A DNA stretch of 64,000 bases from Vibrio splendidus (GCF_001557875.1 NZ_LNRF01000006.1:224027-288026); one strand, 5' to 3'. Positions 8,342 to 18,838 are shown, counted from the first letter of the stretch. Notes: generated by a model not told the origin, from the sequence alone. Program-made: numbers and translations.

Positions 8342-9304
8342 TCAACTCACTAAGTTTTGCGGATTACCCGCGACAAACCCATCAATATTATCGATTAAGA
8401 TATCAGACAGCTTTTGAATTGAACTATCACTGCCCCACGCAACATGGGGTGTCAGCAATAAGTTAGCTAGGTGACTGTTAGCCAATAGTGGGTTCGAGTT
8501 GTCTGCCGGCTCTTGTGTGAACACATCCATGCCTGCACCTGCGATCTCATTACTCTTCAAAGCCTCAACTAGGGCTTGCTCATCGACCAATCCACCACGC
8601 CCCGCATTGATCAACACCGCACTTGGTTTCATCATTGCTAGCTCTCGCTCTGAAATCAGGTTTCGAGTCGCTTCGGTCAGCGGACAATGTAAGCTGATCG
8701 CATCCGCTTGCTGCAACACTGTATCAAAAGGCAGATACCCCTCTCGACAAGACTCCACCCCTTTTCGCTCAGCAAAAATGACGTTCATGCCTATCACTTT
8801 AGCCAATATCGCAGTCGCTTGCCCTAAACTGCCACTACCGATTAAACCCAATGTACTACCAGCCACATCTTGAATAGGATGAGTAAAGAAACAGAACTGC
8901 TTATCCTTTTGCCACTCGCCGGCTTCAATGTCTTGATGGTAGCCAACAAGATTTCGTTTTAGCGTAAACAACATAGCAATCACATGTTCAGGTACCGACT
9001 GAGTCGCATAACCTTGTACGTTTGTCACTGCAATGTTTTTAGATTTACAGTATTCCACATCGACATTATTGACACCGGTCGCTGAAACCGCGATCAACTT
9101 GAGTTTTTTCGCACCAGCGAGATTCGACTCATTGAGCACTACCTTGTTAGTGATCACCACATCAGCTTCTTCAACTCGCTCCGATACTTGCTCAGGAGCC
9201 GTGAAATCATACTCCACCCATTCATGCTCAAAGCTCAGAGGCTTTAAATGAATTTGAGATGGGATGGTCGCTCTATCAAGAAACACGACTTTCAACGTTG
9301 GCAT
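8342..9304 (-). CDS. D-isomer-specific 2-hydroxyacid dehydrogenase
   Basis: This cytoplasmic NAD(P)H-dependent oxidoreductase acts on a D-2-hydroxyacid such as glycerate, hydroxypyruvate or glyoxylate. The 320-residue protein has the dinucleotide motif GLIGSGSLGQA, the family signature LINAGRGGLVDEQALVEAL, the substrate arginine in CPLTEATRNLIS, the catalytic glutamate region DVFTQEP, and the catalytic histidine in TPHVAWGS. It is most like glycerate/hydroxypyruvate dehydrogenases (HprA or GhrB type), but the sequence does not fix the substrate. Its stop faces the usp gene and its start lies about 35 bp after the rluA stop, so the two may be co-transcribed. Confidence 0.9.
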   Translation of the reverse strand: MPTLKVVFLDRATIPSQIHLKPLSFEHEWVEYDFTAPEQVSERVEEADVVITNKVVLNESNLAGAKKLKLIAVSATGVNNVDVEYCKSKNIAVTNVQGYATQSVPEHVIAMLFTLKRNLVGYHQDIEAGEWQKDKQFCFFTHPIQDVAGSTLGLIGSGSLGQATAILAKVIGMNVIFAERKGVESCREGYLPFDTVLQQADAISLHCPLTEATRNLISERELAMMKPSAVLINAGRGGLVDEQALVEALKSNEIAGAGMDVFTQEPADNSNPLLANSHLANLLLTPHVAWGSDSSIQKLSDILIDNIDGFVAGNPQNLVS

Positions 9305-9340
9305 TCTTCTTCCTTGGTTAAATCTATGAATCCATCCATT

Positions 9341-10075
9341 CTAAGCTTTTAGCTTACTGTAGTCTGGAAGCTCTGGCGCAATTTCAAAGTGCTGCTCGAT
9401 TTGTGGCGATGCTTGAGGATAAAACTCACACGGAACAAAGGCTTTGAATAACTGATCATTGGCGGGGTGATAAAAACTGAGTTCACACGCGTGCAGAGCT
9501 AACCTATCGCTATAGTTAAACGCATCTGGCGTTGCATAAAACTCGTCGCCCACAATTGGGTTCCCTATTTCCATACAGTGCACACGTAACTGATGAGAGC
9601 GGCCAGTAATCGGCAGTAACTTCAACAATGTCGTTTGAGCTTCTTGTTGCTCCACCACATAGCGAGTCTGAGATGATTTACCGTCCTCGATACACACTTT
9701 CTGCTTCGGGCGATTCGTCCAATCGCAAATAAGAGGAAGGTCAATCAATCCCTCTTTCTTTTCAACTGAACCCCACACTCGTGCGTAATAGAGTTTGTGA
9801 GTCAGTCGATATTGAAATTGCTTCTTCAGATGTCGCTCTGCTGGTTTATGTTTAGCGAGTAGCATCAAGCCCGATGTCGACATGTCCAATCGATGCACGA
9901 CTTGAATCTCCGGAAATTCGACAACTAACCGACTCCACATACTATCGTAATGTTCTGGCAATCTTCCTGGCACTGAAAGTAGGCCAGCAGGCTTGTTCAC
10001 CACAAGAATATCGTCATCTTGATAGACAATATCAATCCACGGTTCACGTGGTGGTGTGTACTGTTCTAACGCCAT
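9341..10075 (-). CDS. rluA: Dual-specificity rRNA/tRNA pseudouridine synthase RluA
   Basis: RluA converts a specific uridine in 23S rRNA (position 746 in E. coli) and U32 of several tRNAs to pseudouridine. The opening YTPPREPWIDIVYQDDDILV, then VNKPAGLLSVPGRLPEH, and the later LPLICDWTNRPKQKVC closely follow E. coli RluA. The catalytic Asp is D64 in HRLDMSTSG, the same number as in E. coli. ITGRSHQLRVH is the second family motif. There is no S4 domain, as expected for RluA. At 244 residues it has a C-terminal tail of about 25 residues beyond the E. coli length. Confidence 0.92.
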   Translation of the reverse strand: MALEQYTPPREPWIDIVYQDDDILVVNKPAGLLSVPGRLPEHYDSMWSRLVVEFPEIQVVHRLDMSTSGLMLLAKHKPAERHLKKQFQYRLTHKLYYARVWGSVEKKEGLIDLPLICDWTNRPKQKVCIEDGKSSQTRYVVEQQEAQTTLLKLLPITGRSHQLRVHCMEIGNPIVGDEFYATPDAFNYSDRLALHACELSFYHPANDQLFKAFVPCEFYPQASPQIEQHFEIAPELPDYSKLKA

Positions 10076-10233
10076 TGAAGCCTCTTAATTACTAGTGGAT
10101 AAATAATTTACGGTTGATTTGTTTATTATTAAATACAATTTCCAATATTTTTGTACATAAAAGTTGACGACTTTACGAAACATGGTATTGATAGAGTAAC
10201 GGAAAATAAGAAGTCAGCATCAAAGGAAAAATG

Positions 10234-11511
10234 ATGGAAAGTACGGTTAAAACCACCAACACAAAAACACCAGCCTCAGCTCCCCTATCAAGCTTAATCA
10301 AGTCCCTTGGCCCAGGTATTATGATGGCCGCAGCAGCTGTAGGTGGATCTCACTTAGTCGCCTCAACCAAGGCTGGTGCGATTTATGGTTGGCAGCTTGC
10401 CGCACTTATTATCCTGGTAAACATATTTAAGTACCCATTCTTCAGAGCTGGTATCCAATATACTCTTGGCACAGGGCAAAGTTTGGTGGAAGGATACTCT
10501 AACCTTGGCCGACCTTACCTTGTTATCTTTTCGATACTGAGTGCCATTTCCGCCGTGGTAAATACTGCAGCACTACTGTTATTTAGTGCAAGCCTACTTA
10601 GCTACTTTGTTCCTTTCGAATTAGCCACCAGCACATTGTGCATGATCGTTTTAGCGACCTGTTTGATCATTCTTTTTGCTGGCCATTATCGCGCGCTCGA
10701 TACACTATCTAAAGCGATCATGGCGATCCTCACGATCACCACTCTAGCCGCTGTCGCAATTGCTATTGGCTCACCTGTCGAACCGGATGCTGCTTTTGTT
10801 CCACCATCACCTTGGTCATTAGCTGCTATTGGCTTTATTGTGGTGACCATGGGTTGGATGCCTGCGCCGATCGAGATTTCAAGCATCACCTCTATGTGGC
10901 TAAAAAGCCAAAAAGAGAAGCAGGAAGTGACCGCACAATCAGCACTGTTCGACTTTAACGTTGGCTACATTGGTACTGCATTGCTTGCTTTAGTATTTGT
11001 TGCATTAGGCGCGCTAGTGCTTCACGGTTCAGGCGTGGAACTGTCTCGCTCCGGTGTTGGCTTCACTCATCAATTGGTCGGCATCTACGCTTCGACAATT
11101 GGTGAATGGTCTCGTCCGCTAATCGCTCTTATCGCTTTCTTCTGTATCTTTGGTAGCACGATTACGGTTATCGATGGCTACTCTCGCGTGCTTGCTGAAT
11201 CACAGCGCCTATTATTCAAAAAAGATTCAAGCCCTAGAATGCTGCAAGGCTGGATCATCATTGTCTCTCTCGCGGCACTCGCGATTGTAATGTTCTTTAG
11301 CGCTGCACTGATGCCAATGCTTGATTTTGCAATGGTACTTGCCTTTGCGACCACGCCATTCTTCGCGCTGCTTAACTTCATCTTAGTGAACAAGGCTAAG
11401 CTTCCAGAAGCGCTAGCCATTGGCAGCAAGCTAAAATGGCTGTCTGTCGCGGGTCTTGTTTACCTGTTTGGTTTCTTAGCAGTATTTGTTTGGTGGAAGT
11501 GGTTGATGTAA
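10234..11511 (+). CDS. Divergent Nramp-family transporter lacking the canonical metal-binding motif
   Basis: This 425-residue membrane protein has about 11 hydrophobic helices and the Nramp start GPGIMMAAAAVGGSH. In classical Mn/Fe Nramp transporters helix 1 carries DPGN and helix 6 carries an MPH motif; both contact the ion. Here the aligned positions read GGSH (about residues 37-40) and MPAP (about 209-212). The fold is therefore Nramp-like, but Mn2+ transport should not be assumed. The ATG at 10234 is chosen over 10231 because AAAGGA lies at better spacing. It is convergent with rapA across a strong terminator. The substrate is unknown. Confidence 0.85.
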   Translation: MESTVKTTNTKTPASAPLSSLIKSLGPGIMMAAAAVGGSHLVASTKAGAIYGWQLAALIILVNIFKYPFFRAGIQYTLGTGQSLVEGYSNLGRPYLVIFSILSAISAVVNTAALLLFSASLLSYFVPFELATSTLCMIVLATCLIILFAGHYRALDTLSKAIMAILTITTLAAVAIAIGSPVEPDAAFVPPSPWSLAAIGFIVVTMGWMPAPIEISSITSMWLKSQKEKQEVTAQSALFDFNVGYIGTALLALVFVALGALVLHGSGVELSRSGVGFTHQLVGIYASTIGEWSRPLIALIAFFCIFGSTITVIDGYSRVLAESQRLLFKKDSSPRMLQGWIIIVSLAALAIVMFFSAALMPMLDFAMVLAFATTPFFALLNFILVNKAKLPEALAIGSKLKWLSVAGLVYLFGFLAVFVWWKWLM

Positions 11512-11565
11512 TTCTTCAGCCAATACATCTTTCAACAACAAAAACAGCTTTCAAACGCTAGATAA

Positions 11566-11596
11566 AAATAAGGCCTTCATGATGAAGGCCTTATTT
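11566..11596. terminator. Bidirectional terminator between the Nramp homologue and rapA
   Basis: AATAAGGCCTTCAT and ATGAAGGCCTTATT form a long perfect stem, flanked by A-rich and T-rich ends. It serves both convergent genes. Confidence 0.88.
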
Positions 11597-11622
11597 CGTT
11601 GAAGCATTTCGCTCATTCAAAA

Positions 11623-14532
11623 CTAGTTGTGAGAAACCACAATCAAGCGTAATGAATCTAGCTGAACCTGAGCTTTACTGATGTAACCAGTCAATTCATT
11701 GATTTGAGCTTCGATTACCTCTAGCTCTTCATCACGAATGTTAGGGTTCACGGCTTTAAGCGCTTGTAGACGCTCTAACTCACCGTTTAGGTTAGTCTGC
11801 ATGTCTCGTTGAGCTTGTTCACGCACTTCTTCCACTTTAGGAAGTACGTGCGTCTCACCCGCTTCAATTAACTTATGAATCTCACCTTGTACCGAGTTAA
11901 CCAACTTGCTCGCTAGGTGACGGTTTACAGGGCTTAATTGGCGGTTAAAGCTGTCGAACTCAACCTGAGCTGATAAGTCATTACCACGGCCATCCATCAT
12001 CAAACGAATTGGCGTCTTAGGTAAGAACTGGCTGATACCGCTGCGTTTCGGCGCTTGCGCATCCACAAGGTAAACCAGCTCAAGTAGGATAGTACCCACT
12101 GGCAGCGCTTTGTTTTTCAGTAGCGATACCGCTGATGCACCAACACCTTCACTCAGTAGCAGATCGATACCGCCCTGAATCATTGGGTGTTCCCAGCTGA
12201 TGAAGTTCATGTCTTCACGAGAAAGCGCAGTATCACGATCAAACGTGATGGTTGCGCCTTCGTATGGTAAGCCTGGGTAGCTTGGTACCATCATGTGCTC
12301 AGATGGCGTCACAACCAGAGCATTCTCACCCTTGTCGTCTTGGTTTAAGCCAATCGTGTCGAACAGGCTCAATGCAAACGTCACTAGGTTAGTATCGCCG
12401 TCAGTCGACGCGATCTTTTCTGCAATCTCATGCGCTTTGTCGCCGCCGTTTGAGTGCATCTCTAATAGGCGATCACGGCCTTTTTCTAGATCTGATTTCA
12501 GGCTTTGGTTTAGCTTGGCAGACTCTTCAATCACTTCATCAAGTTGCTCTGTGTTACCAGAAGCCAGCATCTCAATAAGAACATCTGAGTACTTATCGTA
12601 AACCGTGCGACCCGTTGGGCAGGTTTCTGCAAATGCGTTCAGGCCTTCATCAAACCAACGCGCAAGAATCGCCTGTGATGTGCCTTTTAGGTAAGGAACA
12701 TGAATGTCGATGTCACGCAGCTGACCGATACGGTCCAAACGACCAATACGTTGTTCAAGCAAGTCTGGGTTGAACGGAAGATCGAACATTACTAGCTGGT
12801 TCGCGAACTGGAAGTTACGACCTTCAGAGCCGATTTCACTACAGATCAGAACCTGAGCACCGCCCTCTTCTTGAGCAAAGTAAGCCGCCGCTTTATCACG
12901 TTCAAGGATCGACATGCCTTCATGGAATACGGTTGCACGCACACCTTCACGCTCACGCAGTGCTTGCTCTAATTGAAGCGCCGTACTTGCACGTGATGCG
13001 ATCACTAAGATTTTTTCGCTGCGCTTGTCTTGGATCTTTTCAATCAACCAGTTAACACGCGAATCGAACTGCCACCAGCTTGAGTCTTCACCTTCAAACT
13101 CTTGGAAGATCTCTTCTGGGTACAGCATCTTCATAGCACGAGCTTCGGGAGCCATCTTGCCACCGATCATGCCAGATACACGCATTGAGGTTGTGTACTG
13201 CGTTGGAATCTCCATCGGCAGTAGGTTTACATTACGCTTAGGGAAGCCTTTGATTGCAGCTCGCGTGTTTCTAAATAGAACACGGCCAGTACCATGGCGG
13301 TCCATAAGGTTATCAATTAATTCTTGGCGAGCTAACGCTTGCTCTTCTTCGCTACTATCACCTTCGATAACACGGAACAGCGGCTCTACATCTTGCTCAG
13401 AAAGCAGTTCCGTAATCTGGTTCTTCGCGCTGTTTTCAAGCTTCACACCAGAGAACAGAGCCGTTACTGCATCAGCAACGGGTGCGTATTGGTCTTCTTC
13501 TTCAACAAATGCTTCGTAATCGTAGAAGCGATCAGGATCAAGCAGACGCAGACGTGCAAAGTGGCTCTCACGACCCAATTGCTCAGGCGTTGCTGTTAGT
13601 AGTAGCACACCAGACGTATTTTCCGCTAAGCCTTCAACCACCTGGTATTCGCGGCTTGGTTTGTCTTGGCTCCACTCAAGGTGATGCGCTTCATCGACAA
13701 CCAGCAAGTCCCACTCGCCTTCAAGTGCTTGCTCGTAGCGCTTACGGCTCTTACGTAGGAAATCCAAAGAACACAGAACGTACTGCTGGGTATCAAATGG
13801 GTTGTCCGATTCAGCAAACGCTTCAATACAACGCTCTTCATCGAAGATAGAGAAGTGCAGATTGAAACGGCGCATCATCTCTACTAACCATTGGTGCTGT
13901 AGAGTTTCAGGAACCACAATCAGAATTCGTTCAGCACGGCCAGACAACACCTGTTGGTGGATGATCATGCCCGCTTCGATGGTTTTACCTAGGCCAACTT
14001 CATCAGCCAGTAAAACGCGCGGAGCGTGACGACGACCCACTTCATGAGCGATGTATAACTGGTGAGGGATCAAGCCAGCACGCATACCACACAAGCCACG
14101 CATAGGGCTCTTGTGTTGTTGGTACTGGTTACTCAACGCGCGGTAACGCAACACGAAGTTATCCATACGGTCGATTTGACCTGCGTACAGTTTATCTTGT
14201 GGCTTGTTAAAGCGGATCTGGTTACTTAAGAAGATTTCACGCAGAGTGACTTCTGTTTCTTGGGTATCTTCGCGAGTACCTAAGTAGGTTAGCAGTCCTT
14301 TGTCTTCGATAACTTCTTCGACAGACAGAGACCAACCTTCTTGGCATTCGATGACATCGCCTACATTAAACGTTACTCGGGTTACGGGAGCATCAGTACG
14401 TGCATAAACACGGTTTTCTTCTGACGCTGCAAACATTAGTGTCACTGTGCGAGCATCCATTGCTACAACGGTACCTAAACCTAAATCGCTCTCCGTATCG
14501 CTTATCCAGCGTTGCCCCAAAGCAAATGTCAT
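11623..14532 (-). CDS. rapA: RNA polymerase-associated protein RapA (Swi2/Snf2 ATPase)
   Basis: RapA binds core RNA polymerase and uses ATP hydrolysis to recycle polymerase stalled after transcription. The 969-residue length is within one residue of E. coli RapA. The N-terminal Tudor-like region begins [19 protein letters not shown]. Walker A is DEVGLGKT (177-184), the Walker B box is DEAH (280-283), and the second RecA lobe has [20 protein letters not shown] and [10 protein letters not shown]. The gene is monocistronic, convergent with the Nramp gene and divergent from the PhoH gene. Confidence 0.97.
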   Translation of the reverse strand: MTFALGQRWISDTESDLGLGTVVAMDARTVTLMFAASEENRVYARTDAPVTRVTFNVGDVIECQEGWSLSVEEVIEDKGLLTYLGTREDTQETEVTLREIFLSNQIRFNKPQDKLYAGQIDRMDNFVLRYRALSNQYQQHKSPMRGLCGMRAGLIPHQLYIAHEVGRRHAPRVLLADEVGLGKTIEAGMIIHQQVLSGRAERILIVVPETLQHQWLVEMMRRFNLHFSIFDEERCIEAFAESDNPFDTQQYVLCSLDFLRKSRKRYEQALEGEWDLLVVDEAHHLEWSQDKPSREYQVVEGLAENTSGVLLLTATPEQLGRESHFARLRLLDPDRFYDYEAFVEEEDQYAPVADAVTALFSGVKLENSAKNQITELLSEQDVEPLFRVIEGDSSEEEQALARQELIDNLMDRHGTGRVLFRNTRAAIKGFPKRNVNLLPMEIPTQYTTSMRVSGMIGGKMAPEARAMKMLYPEEIFQEFEGEDSSWWQFDSRVNWLIEKIQDKRSEKILVIASRASTALQLEQALREREGVRATVFHEGMSILERDKAAAYFAQEEGGAQVLICSEIGSEGRNFQFANQLVMFDLPFNPDLLEQRIGRLDRIGQLRDIDIHVPYLKGTSQAILARWFDEGLNAFAETCPTGRTVYDKYSDVLIEMLASGNTEQLDEVIEESAKLNQSLKSDLEKGRDRLLEMHSNGGDKAHEIAEKIASTDGDTNLVTFALSLFDTIGLNQDDKGENALVVTPSEHMMVPSYPGLPYEGATITFDRDTALSREDMNFISWEHPMIQGGIDLLLSEGVGASAVSLLKNKALPVGTILLELVYLVDAQAPKRSGISQFLPKTPIRLMMDGRGNDLSAQVEFDSFNRQLSPVNRHLASKLVNSVQGEIHKLIEAGETHVLPKVEEVREQAQRDMQTNLNGELERLQALKAVNPNIRDEELEVIEAQINELTGYISKAQVQLDSLRLIVVSHN

Positions 14533-14722
14533 GAATCGACTACCTCAATCTTATAGTTGGAATTTGGTCTTCTTAACTGCAGTTTCAAACAAGAACGTTA
14601 TCGCTCCTGAATTAAAAATATAGCCAAAAATGTCTAGTTTGCAGCCACTTTTTAAGTGCGCTCTCAATAATAAATATCTCGAGAAAATGGTGCAGAAAAA
14701 GGTCGCTAATCTTACTCGATGC

Positions 14723-14738
14723 TGTGATTTAGGTCACG
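14723..14738. promoter_or_regulatory. CRP-like binding site
   Basis: TGTGA-TTTAGG-TCACG matches the CRP consensus TGTGA-N6-TCACA at 9 of 10 defined positions. It lies about 185 bp upstream of rapA and 260 bp upstream of the PhoH gene, and 19 bp before a small ORF. Which gene it serves is not clear. Confidence 0.5.
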
Positions 14739-14756
14739 CCTAAAGGAGATGATTTC

Positions 14757-14822
14757 ATGCTTTTTTTCTGTTTTCGCCAGTGCAATCAAACTGTCAAAAA
14801 TTCATGGTTAATCTATAGGTAG
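14757..14822 (+). CDS. Possible 21-residue small protein or leader peptide
   Basis: An ATG at 14757 follows AAAGGAG with 8-base spacing, a strong ribosome binding site, and opens a 21-codon ORF starting MLFFCFRQCNQ and ending at TAG. The N-terminus is hydrophobic and has two cysteines. A CRP-like site is immediately upstream. I recognise no family. The good Shine-Dalgarno is the only positive evidence, and a chance ORF of this length is easily found. Confidence 0.25.
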   Translation: MLFFCFRQCNQTVKNSWLIYR

Positions 14823-14998
14823 CAGATTGCTGCTCTCAAACGAACACGCGATATTCACTCGTAACGATATGGCGTTGTTCCTCTAGATGAAGTTTAGGTG
14901 AGTAGTTGACTATCACCAGAGTCAGATACTAATCTTTATATGAGCTTTATCTACGTTCAATGAATGCAAGGCAAGCCGCACGTCGGCAAGGAGATGCT

Positions 14999-16378
14999 AT
15001 GGGCGAGACCAACCGGAAGCTATTTGTTTTAGACACCAATATCCTACTTCACGAACCCTTCGCTATATTTTCTTTCCAAGAGCACGATGTCGTTATCCCC
15101 ATGACAGTGCTAGAAGAACTCGACAGAATCAAAGACAGTAAAAGAGACGTTGCTCGAGACGCGAGAATTGCGATTCGAACGCTCGAAGACCTGTTCAGGG
15201 AAGCCACACCAGACCAAATATCGGAAGGCATCCCCTTTTCTAAAGACATAAATGCATCTGGCAGTATTTCAATACTCGCAGATTACGAACTTCAAGAAAG
15301 CATCAAAGCCTTTGCCGATGACAAGGCGGGCGATAACCGAATCCTCAACGCTGTCCTCTATCTTCAAAATAAACGCGCACCACGCGAAGTGGTTCTTATC
15401 ACCAAAGACATCAATATGCGTTTGCGAGCAAAAGGCGCTGGTGTCCGTTTCGTTGAAGACTATCAAACCGACCAACTGATTGATGATATCCAATACCTCA
15501 CCAAAGGCTTTCAGCAGCTGGAAGGTTCATTTTGGGATGGTATCGACAATGTCGAGAGCAGAAGTTTAGGTGGTAAAACGCTGCACACCTTAGCAAGAGA
15601 ACCTTTCGAACCTACCTTCCTCAACCAATATGTGATTGACGAAGAGAGTGATTTTGCCGCTCGAGTCGAAGAGATTGAGCCAGAAAGCATCACACTGAGA
15701 GACCTCAGTCGTGAAAGGCTAATGAATCGCAGGGCATGGGACATCACACCCAAAAACGTCTATCAAGGTATGGCGATAGATGCGCTGCTCGACCCTGATA
15801 TTGATCTTGTAATTCTCACCGGCGCCGCAGGTAGTGGTAAGACACTGCTAGCCATGGCCGCTGCACTTGAACAAACCATTGAGCGCAAACAGTTCGATAA
15901 GATCATCGTAACCCGAAACACCCCTGATATTGGTGAATCGATAGGTTTCCTTCCGGGTACAGAGGAAGAGAAAATGTTGCCTTGGTTAGCCGCAGTGACC
16001 GATACACTGGAAGCGCTGCACAAGAACGACCACTGCACAGAAGGCTCGATGAAGTACATCTGTGACAAAGCCAATATCCAGTTCAAATCAATCAACTTCA
16101 TGCGTGGCCGCTCGATTCAGAATGCCTTTGTGCTTTTGGATGAGTGTCAGAACCTGACCGCTTCACAGATCAAAACCATCATCACCCGTTGTGGTGAGGG
16201 TACTAAGATCGTCTGCTCAGGAAACCTCGCGCAGATAGATTCTTCCTACCTAACCCCTGTGACTTCAGGCTTAACCTACATGGTCGAGCGTTTTAAAAAC
16301 TTCGAAGGCAGTGCCAACATCCACCTCAATGGTGTGGTGCGTAGCCGACTGGCTGAGTTTGCGGAAGAGAACATGTAG
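14999..16378 (+). CDS. PIN domain-PhoH family ATPase
   Basis: The protein joins an N-terminal PIN nuclease domain to a C-terminal PhoH ATPase domain (PhoH2 architecture, YlaK-like). The PIN domain begins KLFVLDTNILLHEP, with the first acidic metal ligand at D12, and has further acidic positions in DRIKDSKRDVARDAR and AGDNRIL. Walker A is GAAGSGKT (about 275-282), followed by VTRNTPDIGESIGFLPG and the Walker B-like LLDECQNLTASQ. PhoH2 proteins from mycobacteria are ATP-dependent RNA helicase/RNases, so RNA processing is inferred. The start at 14999 is chosen because AAGGAG lies just before it; the in-frame ATG at 14960 has none. The gene is 459 residues and convergent with tldD. Confidence 0.9.
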   Translation: MGETNRKLFVLDTNILLHEPFAIFSFQEHDVVIPMTVLEELDRIKDSKRDVARDARIAIRTLEDLFREATPDQISEGIPFSKDINASGSISILADYELQESIKAFADDKAGDNRILNAVLYLQNKRAPREVVLITKDINMRLRAKGAGVRFVEDYQTDQLIDDIQYLTKGFQQLEGSFWDGIDNVESRSLGGKTLHTLAREPFEPTFLNQYVIDEESDFAARVEEIEPESITLRDLSRERLMNRRAWDITPKNVYQGMAIDALLDPDIDLVILTGAAGSGKTLLAMAAALEQTIERKQFDKIIVTRNTPDIGESIGFLPGTEEEKMLPWLAAVTDTLEALHKNDHCTEGSMKYICDKANIQFKSINFMRGRSIQNAFVLLDECQNLTASQIKTIITRCGEGTKIVCSGNLAQIDSSYLTPVTSGLTYMVERFKNFEGSANIHLNGVVRSRLAEFAEENM

Positions 16379-16415
16379 TGACTCTATACGCTCACTGAAT
16401 CAGTAATCTAAAAAT

Positions 16416-16444
16416 AAAAAGCGCCTCACATTGGAGGCGCTTTT
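16416..16444. terminator. Bidirectional terminator between the PhoH gene and tldD
   Basis: AAAAAGCGCCTC-ACATTG-GAGGCGCTTTT forms a GC-rich stem with A and T tracts on the two sides. It closes both the PhoH gene and the long minus-strand cluster that ends with tldD. Confidence 0.88.
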
Positions 16445-16486
16445 CAATTTAATATTTTGAAGTAAGTCGGCAGAGGTTAGTCTGAA

Positions 16487-17932
16487 TTACTCAGTACCAC
16501 CAACGGTTAGCGAGTCTAGTTTCAATGTTGGTTGACCAACACCCACTGGTACACTTTGACCAGCCTTACCACACACACCAACACCGCGGTCGATGCTCAG
16601 GTCGTTACCGACCATAGACACCTGCTGCATTGCCTCGATACCAGAACCGATTAGCGTTGCGCCCTTCACTGGGTGAGTGATCTTACCGTTTTCAATCATG
16701 TACGCTTCAGAAGCTGAAAATACAAACTTACCTGAAGTAATATCAACCTGGCCGCCACCGAAGTTCGGTGCGTAGATACCTTTCTCAACCGTCGCGATGA
16801 TCTCTTCTGGCGTGTGCTCACCCGGTAGCATGTAAGTGTTCGTCATGCGCGGCATAGGAAGATGCGCGTAAGACTCACGACGACCGTTACCTGTCGGTGC
16901 TACACCCATTAGACGCGCATTCAGCTTGTCTTGCATGTAACCTTTCAAGATGCCGTTTTCGATTAACGTGTTGTACTGACCGTTAACACCTTCATCATCG
17001 ACGTTCAATGAACCGCGTAGATCCGTTAATGTGCCGTCATCGACGATCGTACATAGGCTTGAGGTCACTTGTTCGCCAACTTTGCCAGAGAAGACTGATG
17101 ACTCTTTACGGTTGAAATCGCCTTCTAAACCATGGCCTACCGCTTCATGCAGCAGAACGCCCGGCCAACCAGAACCAAGAACCACAGGCATTGCACCAGC
17201 AGGCGCAGCCACAGCTTCAAGGTTAACTAATGCTTGGCGAATCGCTTCATCAGCAAATTGATAAGCTACTTGAGTGCCTTTGTCATCACTTAAGAAGAAG
17301 TCATAACCAAAACGGCCACCACCACCAGCACTACCACGCTCACGACGATCACCCTTCTGTGCAAGTACGCTAATAGACAGGCGAACCAGCGGACGAATAT
17401 CGCCAGCGTAAGTCCCATCTGTCGCTGCAACTAACATCTGCTCATGCACACCACTTAAACTCACCGATACTTCAGTCACCATCGGCTCTTTAGTGCGGAT
17501 GTAAGCATCTAATGATTTTAGTAATTCTGTTTTCTGTTGTTTTTCCCAGCTCGCTAGCGGGTTAACTGCATCATAATAAGCTTGGTTAGAGTTGCGTTTG
17601 AACGCTTGAACCTTGCCGTTTTGACCTTGTTTAGCAATACCACGAGCCGCAATTGCGCTCTGCTTAAGACCATCCAGTTGGATTTGGTCAGAGTAAGCAA
17701 AACCGGTCTTTTCACCAGATACTGCACGAACGCCAACACCGCAATCGATATTGAAAGAGCCGTCTTTAATAATGCTGTCTTCTAGCACCAAAGATTCGTG
17801 CCAGCTTGACTGAAAGTAGATATCAGCATAATCAATTTGGCGGGTAGCAATGCTCGCCAATGTATCTGCGATATTTTGCTCCGTAAGCCCTGTCGGGTTC
17901 AGTAGCGCTTCTTCAATTTGATTAATGCTCAT
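16487..17932 (-). CDS. tldD: Metalloprotease TldD
   Basis: TldD forms a heterodimeric zinc protease with TldE/PmbA that degrades unfolded peptides; in E. coli it matures microcin B17 and degrades the CcdA antitoxin. The 481-residue protein carries the metal-binding motif HEAVGH at 262-267, followed by [17 protein letters not shown]. It ends the yhdP-nitrilase-tldD run, the same neighbourhood as in E. coli, with the nitrilase gene 19 bp upstream. Confidence 0.97.
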   Translation of the reverse strand: MSINQIEEALLNPTGLTEQNIADTLASIATRQIDYADIYFQSSWHESLVLEDSIIKDGSFNIDCGVGVRAVSGEKTGFAYSDQIQLDGLKQSAIAARGIAKQGQNGKVQAFKRNSNQAYYDAVNPLASWEKQQKTELLKSLDAYIRTKEPMVTEVSVSLSGVHEQMLVAATDGTYAGDIRPLVRLSISVLAQKGDRRERGSAGGGGRFGYDFFLSDDKGTQVAYQFADEAIRQALVNLEAVAAPAGAMPVVLGSGWPGVLLHEAVGHGLEGDFNRKESSVFSGKVGEQVTSSLCTIVDDGTLTDLRGSLNVDDEGVNGQYNTLIENGILKGYMQDKLNARLMGVAPTGNGRRESYAHLPMPRMTNTYMLPGEHTPEEIIATVEKGIYAPNFGGGQVDITSGKFVFSASEAYMIENGKITHPVKGATLIGSGIEAMQQVSMVGNDLSIDRGVGVCGKAGQSVPVGVGQPTLKLDSLTVGGTE

Positions 17933-17951
17933 AGATGGCTCTTGTTTGTAA

Positions 17952-18764
17952 TTAAAATTGATTGGTGAATCGAGTGTGTTGCGTGATTGGCATATTTTGC
18001 CTAATTGACTCGCAACTGGATATGTCTATCTCAACCACCATACTTTTAGGGTCTTGGTCTAACTGTGCGACTACTCGCCCCCAGGGATCAACCACCATAG
18101 AGTGTCCCCATGTCTCTCTTTGGCAAGGGTGCTTACCACCTTGCCCCACCGCGACAATCCACGATTGCGTTTCAATAGCGCGGCATCTTAACAGTGCTTC
18201 CCAGTGCGCTTGACCGGTTACAGCGGTGAACGCTGCCGGTACAACCATGATTTGTGCACCTTGCTTACGTAACTCTGAATACAAGTGAGGAAAGCGCACA
18301 TCATAACAAATACTCAAACCTAAGCGACCAAAAGGCGTTTCCGTTGTCACAACTCGGTCACCTGGTGTGAAAATATCCGACTCTCGATAACACTTATGCG
18401 CATCGGCGACATCCACATCAAACATATGCAGCTTATCGTAATGAGCGGCTAAACCACCAAAATCATCAATCACCAAGGTTGTGGTAGTCACACCTTTAGC
18501 TGTGCTTATCGGCATACTACCAATAACGATCCAAATTCGGTGAAGCTTTGCTAACTCAGAAATTTTCTTTTGCAAAGGGCCATCATTTAAAGGCTCAGCA
18601 TAGTGGTGATAGTCAGCTTTACTGCCAAAAACTAATGCGTTTTCAGGGCACACGACCCACTTAGCGCCTAGCTCTTTGCACTTTACTATCTCTTGAGCGA
18701 GATAATCGAGATTGCTTTCAGGATCAGGGCCTGAAGTCATTTGAATCAATCCAACACAATCCAT
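17952..18764 (-). CDS. Carbon-nitrogen hydrolase (nitrilase superfamily, Nit/YbeM-like)
   Basis: This is a cytoplasmic amidase of the nitrilase superfamily. The catalytic triad is visible: Glu in [10 protein letters not shown], Lys in [10 protein letters not shown], and Cys in [17 protein letters not shown]. At 270 residues it is the usual single-domain size. It most resembles Nit1/Nit2/YbeM-type enzymes, which hydrolyse deaminated glutathione or omega-amides; the substrate is inferred only. It lies between yhdP (74 bp) and tldD (19 bp) and is probably co-transcribed with them. Confidence 0.9.
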   Translation of the reverse strand: MDCVGLIQMTSGPDPESNLDYLAQEIVKCKELGAKWVVCPENALVFGSKADYHHYAEPLNDGPLQKKISELAKLHRIWIVIGSMPISTAKGVTTTTLVIDDFGGLAAHYDKLHMFDVDVADAHKCYRESDIFTPGDRVVTTETPFGRLGLSICYDVRFPHLYSELRKQGAQIMVVPAAFTAVTGQAHWEALLRCRAIETQSWIVAVGQGGKHPCQRETWGHSMVVDPWGRVVAQLDQDPKSMVVEIDISSCESIRQNMPITQHTRFTNQF

Positions 18765-18838
18765 GTGTACCGCTTCTCCATTTATTATGATTCAGAATTT
18801 TAATTTTAGTCGTATATTAACCCACGAGTGTCTAACAA

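Larger units (their letters stand above)
14533..14998. other. Divergent intergenic region rapA / PIN-PhoH
   Basis: This 466-bp gap holds a CRP-like site (14723-14738) and a possible 21-codon ORF (14757-14822), both listed separately. The remainder is AT-rich, without an obvious paired -35/-10 or hairpin terminator. Confidence 0.5.

Noticed and set aside
13025..13519. A 164-codon open frame opposite rapA
   Set aside because: It is antisense to a conserved ATPase gene, is low-complexity Ser/Arg-rich, and is explained as a codon-usage shadow.
14790..14810. CTGTCAAAAATTCATGG as a possible Pho box before the PhoH gene
   Set aside because: Only one half-site fits. The second repeat of the Pho box is absent, and the gene name alone is not evidence.
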